In this document: piece by piece, positions 11,560 through 24,106 of the stretch
Layout: each line of letters starts with the position of its first letter
How positions within the stretch are numbered: the stretch's first letter is position 1
Source of the DNA: Lycium barbarum
Taxonomy: Eukaryota; Streptophyta; Magnoliopsida; Solanales; Solanaceae
Assembly (NCBI RefSeq): GCF_019175385.1
Contig: NC_083345.1
Span: 13,292,027 to 13,356,026 of the forward strand
DNA: 64,000 nt
Direction of reading: 5' to 3'
Notes under the pieces: model-generated
The model's input: only the letters and a program-made list of their open reading frames with translations
Databases searched by the model: none
What the model was told of the DNA's origin: nothing
Program-made: the position numbers and the translations under genes

Positions 11560-12040
11560 CTATGCTCAAAACACGATTAATATAATATTTTAGTTTGTGC
11601 TCCGTATCTAAAACTTTATTATATTAGTGTTTGCTATGAATACAAAGTCGGCAAAAATTTATTAATACTTTTTAAAAGAGAAGACTTGTTTAAAAGGAAA
11701 CTATTTTCCTCTCTTTGAGATAAAATAATAGCAATGTTTAAACATCAGTTGATACTTTAAATTTTAATTCGATTAATTTAAAGGTGTAAAATACTTATTA
11801 TTTTTTATCAAATTTTGATTTGGATAATTCTAATTCCGTATCCAAAACTTTATTATATTAGTGCTTGCAATGAATACAAAGTCTGCAAAATTTTATTAAT
11901 ACTTTTTAAAAGAGAAGACTTGTTTAAAAGGAAACTATTTTCCCCTCTTTGAGATTAAACAATAACAATATTTCAGCATCAGTTGATACTTTCAGTTTTA
12001 ATTCAATTAATTTAAAGGTATAAAATACTTTTTTTTTTTT
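11060..12040. repeat. Tandem repeats of about 230 bp joined by (AT)n
   Basis: The motif 'catactatgctcaaaacac' starts at 11092, 11320 and 11556, giving spacings of 228 and 236. These three units are almost identical and differ mainly in the length of the (AT)n run at each junction. A fourth, diverged unit occupies about 11834-12030 and shares its tail with unit 3. The array probably lies inside the Helitron-like element ending at 10925. Confidence 0.85.
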
Positions 12041-13377
12041 AATTTTGATTTGGATGATTCTGATTCAAATTGTTAAATTAATTTTACATGTTTAAAACAA
12101 AACAAAGTAGAAATTTGATTTTCTATTTAAATGAAGAACTACTATTTTTTAATTTTTGGTAAATATTCTCGATTTAGCTCATTTTACTTGTCATGTTGTC
12201 TTTTGCATGGTTTTTTAAGGAAACGTCAATTAGAATTATAATTTGACTAATTTACCTTATTCATTATTTAATTTCCATTTGATATTATTTTTTATTTTAC
12301 GACATTAACCTCTTTTTACATTTATTAGAGTAAGAATAAAAATGAAAAATTAATTAAATTCTATTTTATTTTAAGTATATTTATTTTAGTAAAGGTAACA
12401 AATAAATGACATGGCGGAATAGTAAATACAACAGTTCAATATCTAGATTAGATTTTAGGCTAATATAAAAAATAAAAAAATTGTATGGTTTGACTACTTA
12501 ACCTTTTGAAGAAAAGCAATAATATGGGATCCATATTTTTTGCTGTACAATAATTTCATTTGCTCCCACTAATGGGTTCATACGCATATGACAATAAATC
12601 CATCATTATTGACTTAATGAGATACTTTGGAAATTACATGAATATTGTTTGATTTTTTAATATGGGGTGTACTTTTTTTGACATTATTTACTTTTTTTAA
12701 TGTGGGATCCACTTTTTTTTTAAAAAAATTGGTTGGTGTTTAGTATGGGGCCCACCCTTTTTTGGGGGGGGGGGGGGGGGGAGGACGATGATCCACCCGT
12801 GGTAGAATGTAATGAATTTAACATACATATTTGGAGGTCATGATTTGATTGGTCATATAAGTATAAACAGATATGGCAAATGAAATGTAATGTTTGATTT
12901 GTAACATAAGACTTCAATGGTGGATGAGTACTGGATCCACCCCTGATCTTCAAGTCATTGAAATTAAGTACTATATATCACATATGCCTATCTTAACTGA
13001 ATTATCTTCCAGCCCCTCCTAATAATGGAAGTGTCTTGATCATGAGGCTATGCTCAAGTCAAGGCGTTGCATGAGCTTCCAAGTTTGAAGTCTAAATTCT
13101 ATTTCTCTCTACTATGTGTTATTGTACCGAATTAACAAGAATTGGCCCTTTTTATTAACCAGAGTCTCAAAACTGCCTAATTTTGTGAACCGTATAAAGC
13201 CTCACACTTTATTATTCGTCTCATAATAATTCCTGCATTAGTTTAGTTATCCAAGCAAGCATCCTATATAACTAAAGGATCCCTATTATAATAGGGCAAT
13301 CCCATATGCATGCTTATTTATGTATGTCTGCACATAAAAAAACACATACCACAATCACAAACACAAATTAAGGGTCA
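12041..13377. other. Intergenic with an 18-G run
   Basis: No gene is recognised. Repeated 'tatggggtg...cactttttt' and 'tgtgggatccactttttt' segments (12530-12760) look like transposon interior. An 18-G tract sits at 12764-12781. Confidence 0.45.
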
Positions 13378-13386
13378 AAGACAATA

Positions 13387-13889
13387 GGCTTAATGCATAT
13401 GCGGCCACCTAAACTTGTCTTTTTTTTCTATTTTGGCACCTCAACTAAGTGTTATTCCTATTGAACTCCTGAACTCGTCCTCAAGTGTGTCTATCAAACA
13501 CAATCCAACTTACATAGTATTCCATCTTCAATGTAGTAACATGCTAATAAATATTCTAATTTAATTATGCCATCTTTTAGCTAAGATTAGCAGCAATTGA
13601 GAGGAAAAAAAGGGTAGCTCTTAATTAAGCTGATGGTGGAAGACCAGAACTAGTAGAAACCGACACATCTGTGATCTAAAGAATAGCATACTACGTCTAA
13701 AATATTACTCCATCTTCATTTCCTCAATTTAATTTCCGCTTCTAATAAAAATTAGATTTAGGGGGTTTGGTATACACACTTGAGGACGAATTCAGGAATT
13801 CAATAAGAACAACACTTAGTTGAAGTGCCAAATGAAAAAAAAAAAAAAAAAAAGAAGAATAAATTTAGGGGTTGCATATGCATTAAGCC
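13387..13889. mobile_element. MULE-MITE with perfect 9-bp target duplication
   Basis: The terminal inverted repeats are about 115 bp, starting GGCTTAATGCATATGC at the left and ending in the inverse at 13889. The 9-bp direct repeat AAGACAATA flanks the element exactly (13378-13386 and 13890-13898). Long TIRs with a 9-bp target duplication define Mutator-type elements. The interior is non-coding. The 65-codon ORF at 13820-14017 arises from the right TIR. Confidence 0.9.
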
Positions 13890-14277
13890 AAGACAATACG
13901 TGTCTAATATTTACATGCATTTACTGCTCCTATACATGCCTCTCCACGTTTACAACTTTGAGACAAAGGAATTCACTATATATCACTGTCTATGTCCGTA
14001 GATTATATCATATGTAGGAATACTGAAGTGGTGCTAGTCTGACAACAATAACTCCAAACAATAACAAGAACAGAAAGAAAAATTATAGGAGTGCCAAAGC
14101 CATGAAAAGAATATTTCAAATGTTAAAAATGCATTTCTTCTATTTAACAAGTGATTTTTTTTTTTCAGAAACTAAACTTCCACAAAACAATACAAGCATC
14201 AGTTGAAACTTCATTTTAGAAAGTGATTTAGAACAAACTTAACAGATTACTTTGGAATGTAGATCGAATAATATATA

Positions 14278-14715
14278 CTCACTCAGTCCCAAAAAAATTA
14301 TCTTACTTTCCTTATTAGTTTGTCCAAAAAAAATTGACACATTTTTATATTTAGAGATAATTTAACTTTATAAGATGATTTACAGCAAAATAAATACTAA
14401 GACTTATTTTAGACAACACATTTCAAAAATCTTCCTTTATTCATTAAACTTCATGTCAAGTCAACTAAGACAATCTTTTTGAGACTAAGGGGTCGTTTGG
14501 TAGGATGGATAGGATGAGATTGGATTATTAATCCTTAATCTTATGTTTGGTTAGTGAGATAACTTCTTTGATATTTCATCCAATCCCATCTACATGGATA
14601 AGAGGTGGGATGAGTTATCTCACGTAAAGACTGGGATTACGTATTCCATCTTATCTCATCCAATTCCATCTACATGAGATAACTTATCTCTCCTATCAAA
14701 CGACCCTTAAGGGAG
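14278..14715. mobile_element. Stowaway-like MITE, interrupted
   Basis: The left end CTCACTCAGTCCC is preceded by TA. The inverse end (GAGACTAA...GGGAG, then TA) is split by another element at 14489-14707. Without the insertion the right end matches the left terminal repeat and regains a normal length of about 220 bp. Confidence 0.7.
14489..14707. mobile_element. PIF/Harbinger-type (Tourist-like) MITE
   Basis: The terminal inverted repeats are GGGGTCGTTTGGTAGGA and its near-inverse ending ATCAAACGACCCT. TAA lies directly outside each end (14486-14488 and 14708-14710), fitting a 3-bp TWA target duplication. Inner repeats of 'ttatctcatccaat' form extra palindromes. It is inserted into the right TIR of the Stowaway-like MITE. 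Confidence 0.7.
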
Positions 14716-14717
14716 TA

Positions 14718-17700
14718 ATTTAATTATAGACTCATGAGACCCCACAAGTCTCTTCAAGGTGCGAGTAAAAGGACTTTTGAGAATTTCTCAAGCTTCCATA
14801 TATATGAGTGAATACTGTTCATACTTTTGACCTATTGTGTTTTGTCATGTCCATTCATTTCGTGGTGAATCAACTCTGAATTTGAAGGTAAAAATCTACT
14901 TGCCAAAGTCAAATATGGTAACTTGGACCACAACAACGTAACTTTACGAGCAGCAAACTTTGATTTGTTACAGCTTGGTATTCAGATTGAGAAATAAAAG
15001 CAAATAAGACAAGAGGGATGTGTTTCTCCTAGTCGAGTTAATCGAATAAGAGAAAGGCAAAAGGATTGGTTAATTAATTAGATAATGTGAGTACTGTGCA
15101 CATCAAAGTTTATAATTGAACTATTTTATGAATTCAAGTTCTTGAAATTGGTAGAAAATCGTAAAGGTCAACATTTTGATACTTGCCAAAACGTAAAGGT
15201 TATCCTACATTGCATTTTGGCCCATAGTATCTTTCTTTAAAAAATTTGGCTGCGGTAAAACTACACACATTCAGTGTTTACATCAACCCAATAAACATAT
15301 GACATATGTCTTCATATATACTCTTATCATTAAACCATAATTAAGCAATACACATTCTCACCTTAATATATGATTTAATCATGACAATTATAAGTATGAT
15401 TTGATATAAATATCGAATGCGATTAAATTTTTACCTTTTGTCCACTCCCTAAAAAAGACATCTGATAGTCTAATTATAAGAGTATTCGTCTGAACAACCT
15501 CTTATTTTTCCTTAGATGTTTCAATCAATCAACTGATAAGAACAGTAAAGATCAAATATTTTGAAACAAATTCAATTGTGGGCTACTTGAGGAAGTTAAC
15601 AGGGATTGTACTAAAAGCAATGGAAGCACTTGTTTTTACCTATGTTACTGATAGTTCCAGGATACAATTAGTCGTAAGATTCGTGTTGCCCCTTTGACTG
15701 AACAGAAAAGTAGATGGGGGTGGGTGGGGGGTTGGTGTTATTTTACTTATTGTAGATTTTTGTGAATGATTCCCTTGTCTACTCAGTAAGTCAGTATGCC
15801 CCATTCCCATTTCACACACTAACCACAACCCTTCTGAAATTGAGGTGCATACATTACTGATAAAAATAAAATAAAGAAAGAAAATAGGGATATAATCTGA
15901 AGTGATATTCGATTGGACAATAACTGTTGGCATCATCCGTGACTTCATGTGGGTTTTATGCTACTGATTCCTGGAGCTGTATCTTTGCTTTTTGCTTTTT
16001 ATCAATTTGGTTATAATGTCATAACACTTGTAATGATTGTATTTGATAGTTTCGTCTTCGAAAACAAGAATTTCTGGTCCTGGAGGGATAATGTTAACCA
16101 CTTGACGCTAACTCGAGACATCTGTTATTGTTATCTAATATCTCCAGTACAGTTATAAGACTTTTAAAACTTATGATCTTAAAAATATATATTTTTTATT
16201 CGGACTACAATAAAGATTATCATACAAACTTGAACGAAGGAATTGTTAATCTATCGATCTTCCCAAGCTTGTAAAGTAGTAAACCATGCATCTTTAACAA
16301 ACAAAAAAAAAAAAAATCTAATATTCCACAATCTTGTACTTTGATACTTAACCGATATTTGGTCAAAAGTAAAAATGATAAGGTTAAGTCATGAAAAAGA
16401 AAAACAGGTTAGACAAGATTGATGGTTTTTTGTTTAAAGATAGTTCAACGAATCTCTTATAGTTCATGGACCGAATGCAAAAGTTGATAAAGTTATGAAC
16501 TTTATGTTTTTCGTGTACTTTTACTAGCTCTTGACATGAGCAGAGAATGGTGTACTAGTTACAATTTATATACTGGACTTGATTCTTTGTTAGATTTATT
16601 TAGCTGTTGAGTAGAGTTTTCGAGTCACTTTTAAGTTTTAAGTAGAGAATCGTCGTTAATCCCAGAAGAATGGGAGCAAAAGAAAAGTTACTCTGCCTCC
16701 CTGTAGATTTACATGTACATAGTACATTTACATTGAGAAAACATAATGATGTCCAGACTTTTCTGCTTTTACTGGATTTGTTGTCTTCAAAAATAAAAAT
16801 AAAAATAAAAATAAACATTGATAAAACATAAGAAAAGATGAAATTAGAGAAGAATAAGAGGGTAGTTTCACGGATCGTCGCTGAACTTTTACTTTATCAC
16901 AACCAAAGTCACTAAACTATTTCCTCGTAACTCCATTTTGCCTAAGTATCAGAGAGAATCACAAAACAATTTTTTAACAAGAAAATCAGTCAACTTTGCT
17001 TAATAATGAAATAGAAGCACTAACGAGATTTGCATTTGAAAATTAAATGACAATAGAGAAGAGTGAATCAAGTAGTTCCAGAGTTGCAACATACTACACA
17101 CTTTCTGCAGAACTAAACAGAGCAACATTTTTCCAGAAAGGATAGAACTTTGGCTACAAAAACTCACAAGGTTACATTCAGTAAGCATTAACTTAGTTGA
17201 ATCCATTTCAATAAACACTAGCATTATGACATATGAGTACAAGTCAAAAAAAATTGTGTAATATGGTGCTACGGCCAAGAAGTTACAAGGCTTATTGATG
17301 CATTACTATGCCTATAAGGATTTGAGAATTTAGTGCTTACTGCATAAAGAAAAAGCTAAAGTAGTGGAAGTGGGGTGCAACCATGAGTACAATCCTAAGC
17401 AAACCTTCTATTTCCATTCACAAATGGGACAGAGTCATTGTACATCAAAAGAACAAGTCAAACTGAGAAATTCATGCTTCATGGAATTTGATAATTGAAA
17501 CCTTCAATGCCAGGCTACTATCACAAGAACAAAACAGACTTCTGATATAACCTTTGTTTTACAATCTATTCAGCAGCCTATCTTTTTCTCACCGATCTTT
17601 GGCAGCCTGTTAGGAAGATTAGAACCTATGCTACCTCGTTACATGTTATAATTTTTACAAAGATATTTGGTGATAAGATTGATCTTGAAGCATGAACAGG

Positions 17701-18660
17701 TGAACAGAATGTCCAAGTAAGATGAACTAGTTAAGCTTCTTCACAATCAAAGGAATTACAGTCTAACGCTAATCATCCATCACTAATTGGCTAGTTTTTA
17801 TCTGATCTTACCACATATAATGGAATTATCTGAATGAAAGAACTCCATTGATTGGTGATACATGTACCACTTGAATCTCGTGGAAAAAGATGCAGAATAT
17901 ATTGCATGAAGATCCATATATATATGATATCACATCTTACAACTCAAAAGCTGTTCACTAGCATATGAATCAATCAAATTTGATGATATCATCTGTAAAT
18001 AAAATCCACTTGATATAATTATAGCAACAATAATTATGCCTCAATGCCGAACTATTGTGATCAACAATATATCTTTCTTTTAAAAAAAGAAGACTATCTT
18101 TTATTAAGTTGGTAAGCATGACGAGTGAAACTTAATGAAATTAAAGAACTTTAAAGATACAGCTAAAACATGGCTTCCTGAAGTAATCGCAGAGTCTGAT
18201 CCCAGATACAATTCTTTCCTATTATAATCAATTTGTGCTTTTCATCTAATAAAATCATCATCTATGGATTAAGTGTCATGAGATTAAGCCCCAGTGGTTA
18301 AAAAGGTTTTAAGAAAACGGTCAGTTTGTTATAGCAGTTATTTTCACAAACATATAGAAGAATATCAGTAGCATTTTCCACTGGGACACTTGAAATGCAG
18401 AATCAGGCACTACCCAATTTTCTCCGCCCACACAATTTCCTCACATGGGGCCTTTGTTTCAGTCTATGTTTTCCTCCTTAAAAATGTTGTTTTCTCCGAG
18501 ACAGTATATTCTTGATCATCATCTTCCTGAATCATTAAGGTTACACCATTTTATTCATTCGTCTCATCCTATCCTTAGATTCTCTTAAACCTAATGGTAG
18601 TAGCAGATTCTTGAACATTTGGTGACCATTTAGCAGTTTTTTACCGTGGCATAATGGTGG
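14718..18660. other. Long intergenic stretch, no gene recognised
   Basis: Nothing is supported here. The ORFs at 15640-15948, 15949-16158, 16600-16818 and 17000-17278 match no family I know and are not flanked by exon-like sequence. A segment at 16860-16960 resembles one arm of a long-TIR MITE ('gtcactaaactatttcc'). A spliced or non-coding transcript could be missed by eye. Confidence 0.45.
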
Positions 18661-18669
18661 TTTCTTAAT

Positions 18670-18795
18670 GGAACCACACGGGTGATAGTGGCGGAGAGAT
18701 GATCTTTATTAATGGATTCATGATTATACATTATAAAAAAAAAATTGAACATTTTATATACAATGTGATTTTCCAGCTAACCCTCTAGCTCCACC
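18670..18795. repeat. Putative short hAT-like dispersed repeat
   Basis: The ends GTGGCGGAG (left) and CTAGCTCCACCCCTG (right) resemble the inverted 'CAGGGGCGGAGCTAG' termini of small non-autonomous elements widespread in nightshades. No target duplication was found. Confidence 0.3.
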
Positions 18796-19369
18796 CCTGT
18801 GTGGCACTCTCTAATCGATTTCCCATGTGTGCCAGCCCAATTCCTTTGCTAACTCTTTACAAGTCTAATAAAAGATACTCTTTATAAAGTGAAAAGAAAA
18901 GCTCTTCCTAATTCAGGAGAGACACTTTTAGCGGTGTAGCTGAGGCGAACCATGCTAACTGTTCGATCGCTGGAATCAAAGGGATCTGATTGCTCTTCTA
19001 GCAATTCTTGAATAGTCATATCTTCTTCTAATTTTGTTCAACTTTTCTCTTTCTTCTTTTCTTTCTATTTTGCAAATGTAAATTCTCAAGTGAATTCTTC
19101 TTACAATTTTACTCTTTTTTTTTTTTTAACTTACATAATATGAAAATCGAACGCTCTGAAATGGAATATGATGGTATAGGATCCCAATTAATAATGACGA
19201 TCTTTAGGATTAGGCATCACAATTAATAAACAATCTCCTTGGTAGAATAAAATGTGGTTGGAATGTAAAACTATTTTTCTCTTTCCTTGTAAGAAAGAAG
19301 AAGAAAGAACTAGGAAAGAAAAATTCTCTCAAAATAGCATTTAAAACTTTTACTAACTAATTTAAGGGT

Positions 19370-20450
19370 AACCTACACAAATGACTACACTTTGAGGGTT
19401 TTTTTCAAGCATAACTACACTTTTGCTAATTACATTTCGTAGCTACAGTAACGTGTATTCGAATTCGGTTGTATTTCGTTGTATTCAATTTGGATGTATT
19501 CAATTAAGCTGGATTTATTCCTAACTAATTTTACATTGTATTCAACTTATTGTATTTTAAATTCGATTGTATTCAAACAACATAAGTGCAAAAAAAATAT
19601 AGAGATATTCAGCTGTATTCAAATGCATTGTATTTATTTGTATACCAAAAAACCTCCTTTGAAATACAGGCCAAAAATAAATAAAGAAACACTGTATTTT
19701 ACATTAAAAATATAACGAATACAGTGAAATACACTCAAATTTGATATACAAGAAATAAAATACACTCAGATTTGAGATACAAGAAATAAAATACACTCAG
19801 ATTTGATACAAGAAATTAAATACAGTCAAATCTTAAATACACCGCCGGCAACGGCGCCGTCGCGGTAAGGACAACAAAAATACACTTAGATTTCTCTTTC
19901 TCTTTCATTTTTTTCCGGCAAGGCGAACTCCGTAACGCCGTCGTTCGTTTTTCCGGCAAGGCAAACTCTGGATCATCGTCGGTGGTTCACAGTGGTATGT
20001 CTTCTCTGATCCTAAGGTTTCTGCCAAACATTTCTGATCATCGTCGGCAAGGCGAACTCCCTACTTTCTCTTCCCTGATCGCCGGAGCAAACATCGGTTG
20101 TCGGAAACTGTTGTTGATGATGACGAGGTGGTGGCGGCGTCGGTGGAACGGAGCCAGATCTAAGAATACACTCAGATATGAGAAGAGGGAGTAGGGGATT
20201 CCGTTGGAGCTCCGGCGGCGATTCCATGGTGGTCGGCGGCGGCAGATAGAGAAGAAGCATCTCAAAGCTATCCCTAAAATTCTCATTCAAGATAAAAATA
20301 ATAAAAATAGAGTATTCTACTTTAAATATATAATGTAGCTATGATAGGTAATTCAAATACAACTTTTAGCTATGGAAAGTAATTAATGCAAACTATAGCT
20401 ACTAAATATAATTACCTACTACTAGTTTGCCACACAATGTAGATTTCCCC
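19370..20450. repeat. Repetitive element with GC-rich core and short tandem units
   Basis: The outer parts are repetitive 'gtattcaattTggatgta' and 'tagctatgg' sequence. At 19730-19830 a unit of about 33 bp ('acaagaaataaaatacactc') occurs three times in tandem. The core 19840-20240 is rich in 'ccggcaaggcgaactc' repeats and CGG triplets. Open frames on both strands (19982-20194, 20012-20290) are by-products of this composition. Probably a non-autonomous transposon, with ends not defined. Confidence 0.45.
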
Positions 20451-20636
20451 TAATTTAATGCATATTTGACTACTTAACCTCACTTATATACATGCCTCAA
20501 GTGAAATTTAATCCAAGATATTGCAATAGTCAGAATAACAGTTGCAAAGATAAAAGGGTAGATTTGCATCTTTTTTTCAGAATGAACAGATATCATCCAC
20601 TTTGAAATCAAATCTGAACAAGAACTAAATAGAAAG

Positions 20637-21143
20637 ATGTGCTATACACCACAGAAAATGATTTTTCTTATGTTCTTCCTTTTCCATTACACATCTGCAG
20701 ATTTAACATACGATGTGTGCAAGCAGACAAGGGACTATAATTTGTGTATCGAAACTCTTAAGACAGACGTTTACAGCTCTGGCGCCGATGCCAAAGGTCT
20801 AGCACGTATCATGATTCAAGTTGCACGAAAAAAGGCAGTTCACAATCTTGTCTATGTAAGAAAATTGATGATTCAAAATCCTCAAAATCCAGATTTCAAG
20901 CAATGCCTTCAAGTTTGCTATGATGACTATCATCTGATAGTTACTGCTTTCATCCCAAATGCACTTAAAAGCTTGTCCTTGAACTCGTCCTTCGATGCAG
21001 CTATATCCGGCTTGCAATCTGCTGACCAAGTCTCGAATTGTCAAGAAACTAATTGTGTGAAATTGTCCTCGAATTTGAACGACAAGTGTAACAAGTATGC
21101 TGATTTCACTCAACTCGTTGTAGATGTAATAAGAACTGTCTAA
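20637..21143 (+). CDS. PMEI-domain protein (invertase/pectin methylesterase inhibitor)
   Basis: Intact single-exon ORF of 168 residues, normal for the family. Residues 1-21 form a signal peptide (KMIFLMFFLFHYTSA). The mature protein starts with the typical first cysteine pair (C28 in VCKQT and C37 in YNLC). C94 and C135 fit the second conserved pair. Additional cysteines (90, 140, 151) occur in the C-terminal half. Proteins of this fold are four-helix bundles acting in the apoplast or vacuole, where they block either acid invertase or pectin methylesterase. Sequence alone does not tell which. Met8 could serve as an alternative start. Its closest neighbours are MITEs, so context says nothing about function. 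Confidence 0.85.
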   Translation: MCYTPQKMIFLMFFLFHYTSADLTYDVCKQTRDYNLCIETLKTDVYSSGADAKGLARIMIQVARKKAVHNLVYVRKLMIQNPQNPDFKQCLQVCYDDYHLIVTAFIPNALKSLSLNSSFDAAISGLQSADQVSNCQETNCVKLSSNLNDKCNKYADFTQLVVDVIRTV

Positions 21144-21344
21144 AAAAAGAATTACCAAGTTGAATCGTTTGGTTATTGAATTTATTTGTTAAGGTTTGTT
21201 CCGACACCTGCAGTTCTTCTTTTGCTATCGTATGTATTACTGTGAATCGGGTAATGAAAATTAAATTAACGTTACAAATTCAATATCAGGAATATTGTAG
21301 AGGTATATCTTATATATTATGTCAAGTAGGACACACTATATATA

Positions 21345-21649
21345 CTCCATCCGTCCTTTTTTTACTTGTCATGTATTGACTTGACACGCCTATTAAGGAG
21401 TCAAAACTAGAATGAAAATTTTACCATATTACCCCTAATTATTAATATGTCATCTAATGGTTGAAATTAATCAAACACACTTCAATAGTTGTGGAACCAC
21501 TAATAAATATTTGGAAGTTTCTAACCAATAATTAATAATAAGGGTAAATAGGAACAAAATGGTAAATTATCTCTTGATTTCCCAAACTAGACAAGTAAAA
21601 ATAGATAATTATTTTAGTATACATGACAAGTAAAAATGGTCGGAGGAAA
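21345..21649. mobile_element. Stowaway-like MITE
   Basis: The left end CTCCATCCGTCC then 'acttgtcatg' is mirrored at the right by 'catgacaag' and CGGAGGAAA. TA flanks both ends (21343-21344 and 21650-21651). It lies about 200 bp downstream of the PMEI-type gene. Confidence 0.75.
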
Positions 21650-21923
21650 TATTGTGTTTCTTTCCAAATGCAAGGACATTCAAAATTCATGGTTTAATTA
21701 CAGCTTAAATGAAGTTTTTCATGATGAATATCACGGATGAAAGAGCTAGAAGTATCACTTTAATGTGATAAAACAACATAGGAAATTTGAGTACATAAAT
21801 ATCAATCGTCTATTTTTGGTCAATTGATACTCAATCACGTATCCCGTGATGGAGTTTGTGGAGTTGCGTTAACTGCATATGTATTTCTGAGTTGCAAGAG
21901 GATATAACATAGATATTATTCTC

Positions 21924-23667
21924 CGAGTCCGGAACCAAAATGCCCCAAAAAAAATCATGTGGAACCAAAATATCCCAACAAAAAAAAAGTGACAAAAGTA
22001 CCTTTAGCGCAGTAATTTACTGCGCTAAAGCAGTTCACGGAGACGGAGTTGTTAACTGCTTTAACGCAGTATTTTACTGCGTTATAGAAGCTGTTAAAAA
22101 AAAAATCTATAATGCAGTAAAATACTGCGTTATAGAAACAGTACCAAAAAAAATAAAATTGGCCAACTTTATTTTTTGAAACACTTAGTGTTTTTTTCCA
22201 TACTTTGACCAATGATTAGTCGTGTGTCAAGACTCCGAAACATCAATATCTTATATAGAACCTGATATTTTTTTCTACGTACAAAAATGTAGGCTCAATA
22301 CATCAAGGATACGTAAACGTTCGGATCGTCATTTTAGGGGTTGAAAAGGTGCCCGAAGTAAGACATAACTTTATTTTGAATATAAATGTAATTCTAAAAA
22401 ATATAGGGAGAAAAACTTTATCAAGGTCATAACTTTATCAAGGTCATAACTTTGCACTCGAATGTCCGTTTTACGCGTTTTTTTTTAACTTGTGTATTTT
22501 TTCGAGATCTATGCGGACAGGCGGTTTGGCCGAGCCGATTTTTAAAAAAACACCTTTTATCCCATTCAATTTCAATTTTCCCCCAAATTGACGTGAAATT
22601 TTCAGTTTTATTTACTTATAAGATGATGATACGCAATAGATTTCAACGTAAAAATCCCGGGGTAATGTAGCTATGAATGTTAATTTCACTTCTGCGGTTT
22701 CAATTTTTGAAAATAAAGCTGACTAATTTTCTCGACATATAAAGTTGACTAAAATAACCTTACAGTCAAACACTAAGTTTTTTTCAAACAAAACTTACTT
22801 CGGGCACCTTTTCAACCCCTAAAATGATGATCCGAACGTATACGTATCGTTGATGTATTGAGCCTACATTATTGTACGCAGAAAAAAATATTAGGTTCTA
22901 TATAAAATATTGACGTTTCAGAGTCTTGACACACGACTAATCGTTGGTCAAAGTATGGAAAAACACACTAAGTGTTGCAAAAAAAAAAAATGCCAATTTT
23001 TTTTTTAGTGCTCGCTATTTTACTGCGATATACAAACAAAAAATATATATTCTTTAGTGCAGTAAAATACTGCGCTAAAGCAGTTAAAAACCTTTTGGCA
23101 ACGACTTTATTTTCAATAAATCTAAACCCTAAAAATAAAAAACCTTTAAACTAATGACAACAAGTCTTCAAACAAAAATGGACGTCTATGTATATAGAAT
23201 ACTTAAACCTAAAGTTTACAAATAAAACTTACTTCGGACACTTTTTCAACCCCTAAAATGACGATCCGAACGTTTACGTATCCTTGATGTATTGATCCTA
23301 CATTATTGTACGCAGAAAAAAAATATTAGGTTCTATATAAAATATTGACGTTTCGGAGTCTTGACACACGACTAATCATTGGTCAAAGTATGGAAAAAAA
23401 CACTAAGTGTTTCAAAAAATAAAGTTGGCCAATTTTGTTTTTGGTACTTTCTCTATAACGCAGTATTTTACTGCGTTATAGATTATTTTTTTTTAATAGC
23501 TTCTATAACGCAGTAAAATACTGCGCTAAAGCAGTTAACGGCTGCGTCTCCGTGAACTGCTTTAGCGCAATAAATTACTGCGCTAAAGGTAGTTTTATAA
23601 CTTTTTTTTTTGTTGGGGTATTTTGGTTCAAAGTGGTTTTTTGGGGGGGCATTTTGGTTCCGGACTC
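21924..23667. mobile_element. Foldback element with many short palindromes
   Basis: The left arm (21924 to about 22380) and right arm (about 23220-23667) are inverted copies roughly 450 bp long. The ends read GAGTCCGGAACCAAAATG and its inverse. A third, partial copy in right-arm orientation lies at about 22780-23090. The flanks ATTATTCTC (21915-21923) and ATGATTCTC (23668-23676) match at 8 of 9 positions, suggesting a Mutator-type target duplication. Within the arms, variants of the near-palindrome CGCAGTA-(2 to 3 nt)-TACTGCG occur about eight times (near 22016, 22063, 22112, 23012, 23059, 23458, 23508, 23565). There is no credible protein. Confidence 0.75.
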
Positions 23668-23976
23668 ATGATTCTCTGGACGTTATTCGTCAATCAAGGC
23701 TTTTGTGTATCCATTGCCAAGTCTATATCTTGTAAAGTGCAGGAGCATCCCTTGGTAGAGGCATATTGCTACTTTGATGATATTTTAATTCTTCGATTAG
23801 TGCCAAAATATGCTATGGATCTATGCTATTTATAGGAGAGCATCTCCCCAAATCGTCTAAACATATACATGTGTTGATCTAGTTATTTGTGACTCATATA
23901 TAATAGTAATACGAATAATTTTCACGTTTTAAAGAACATGAAAATTATTACTAATAGTTGGTATATATAAAAATAA

Positions 23977-24106
23977 GGCCAAATCCATCGGTAGACATCT
24001 GTGGTCGTCCAGTTCTTTCACTTGAGCACCTAAAGTGGACCTTGTTTCATTTAGACACCTAAGGTGGGCAATACCTGTTTCAGTTAGACAATTTTTGCAC
24101 CAGATT
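23977..24106 (+). repeat. MULE left terminal inverted repeat
   Basis: About 130 bp matching the inverse of 29375-29504, with roughly nine in ten positions alike by eye. Similarity fades after 'gacaatttttgcacc'. Confidence 0.9.

Noticed and set aside
15949..16158. 69-codon ORF with hydrophobic start (MGFMLLIPGAVSLLFAF)
   Set aside because: Looks like a membrane segment, but no neighbouring exon, domain or splice context supports a gene.
17000..17278. 92-codon minus-strand ORF
   Set aside because: Composition is random-like, with no motif or exon context.
20012..20290. Overlapping Pro/Arg-rich ORFs on both strands
   Set aside because: Products of a GC-rich repeat core with CGG triplets; no domain and no consistent frame use.
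21940..22212. ORFs on both strands with repeated NAVKYCV-like peptides
   Set aside because: The peptides are translations of the palindromic repeats and appear on both strands.
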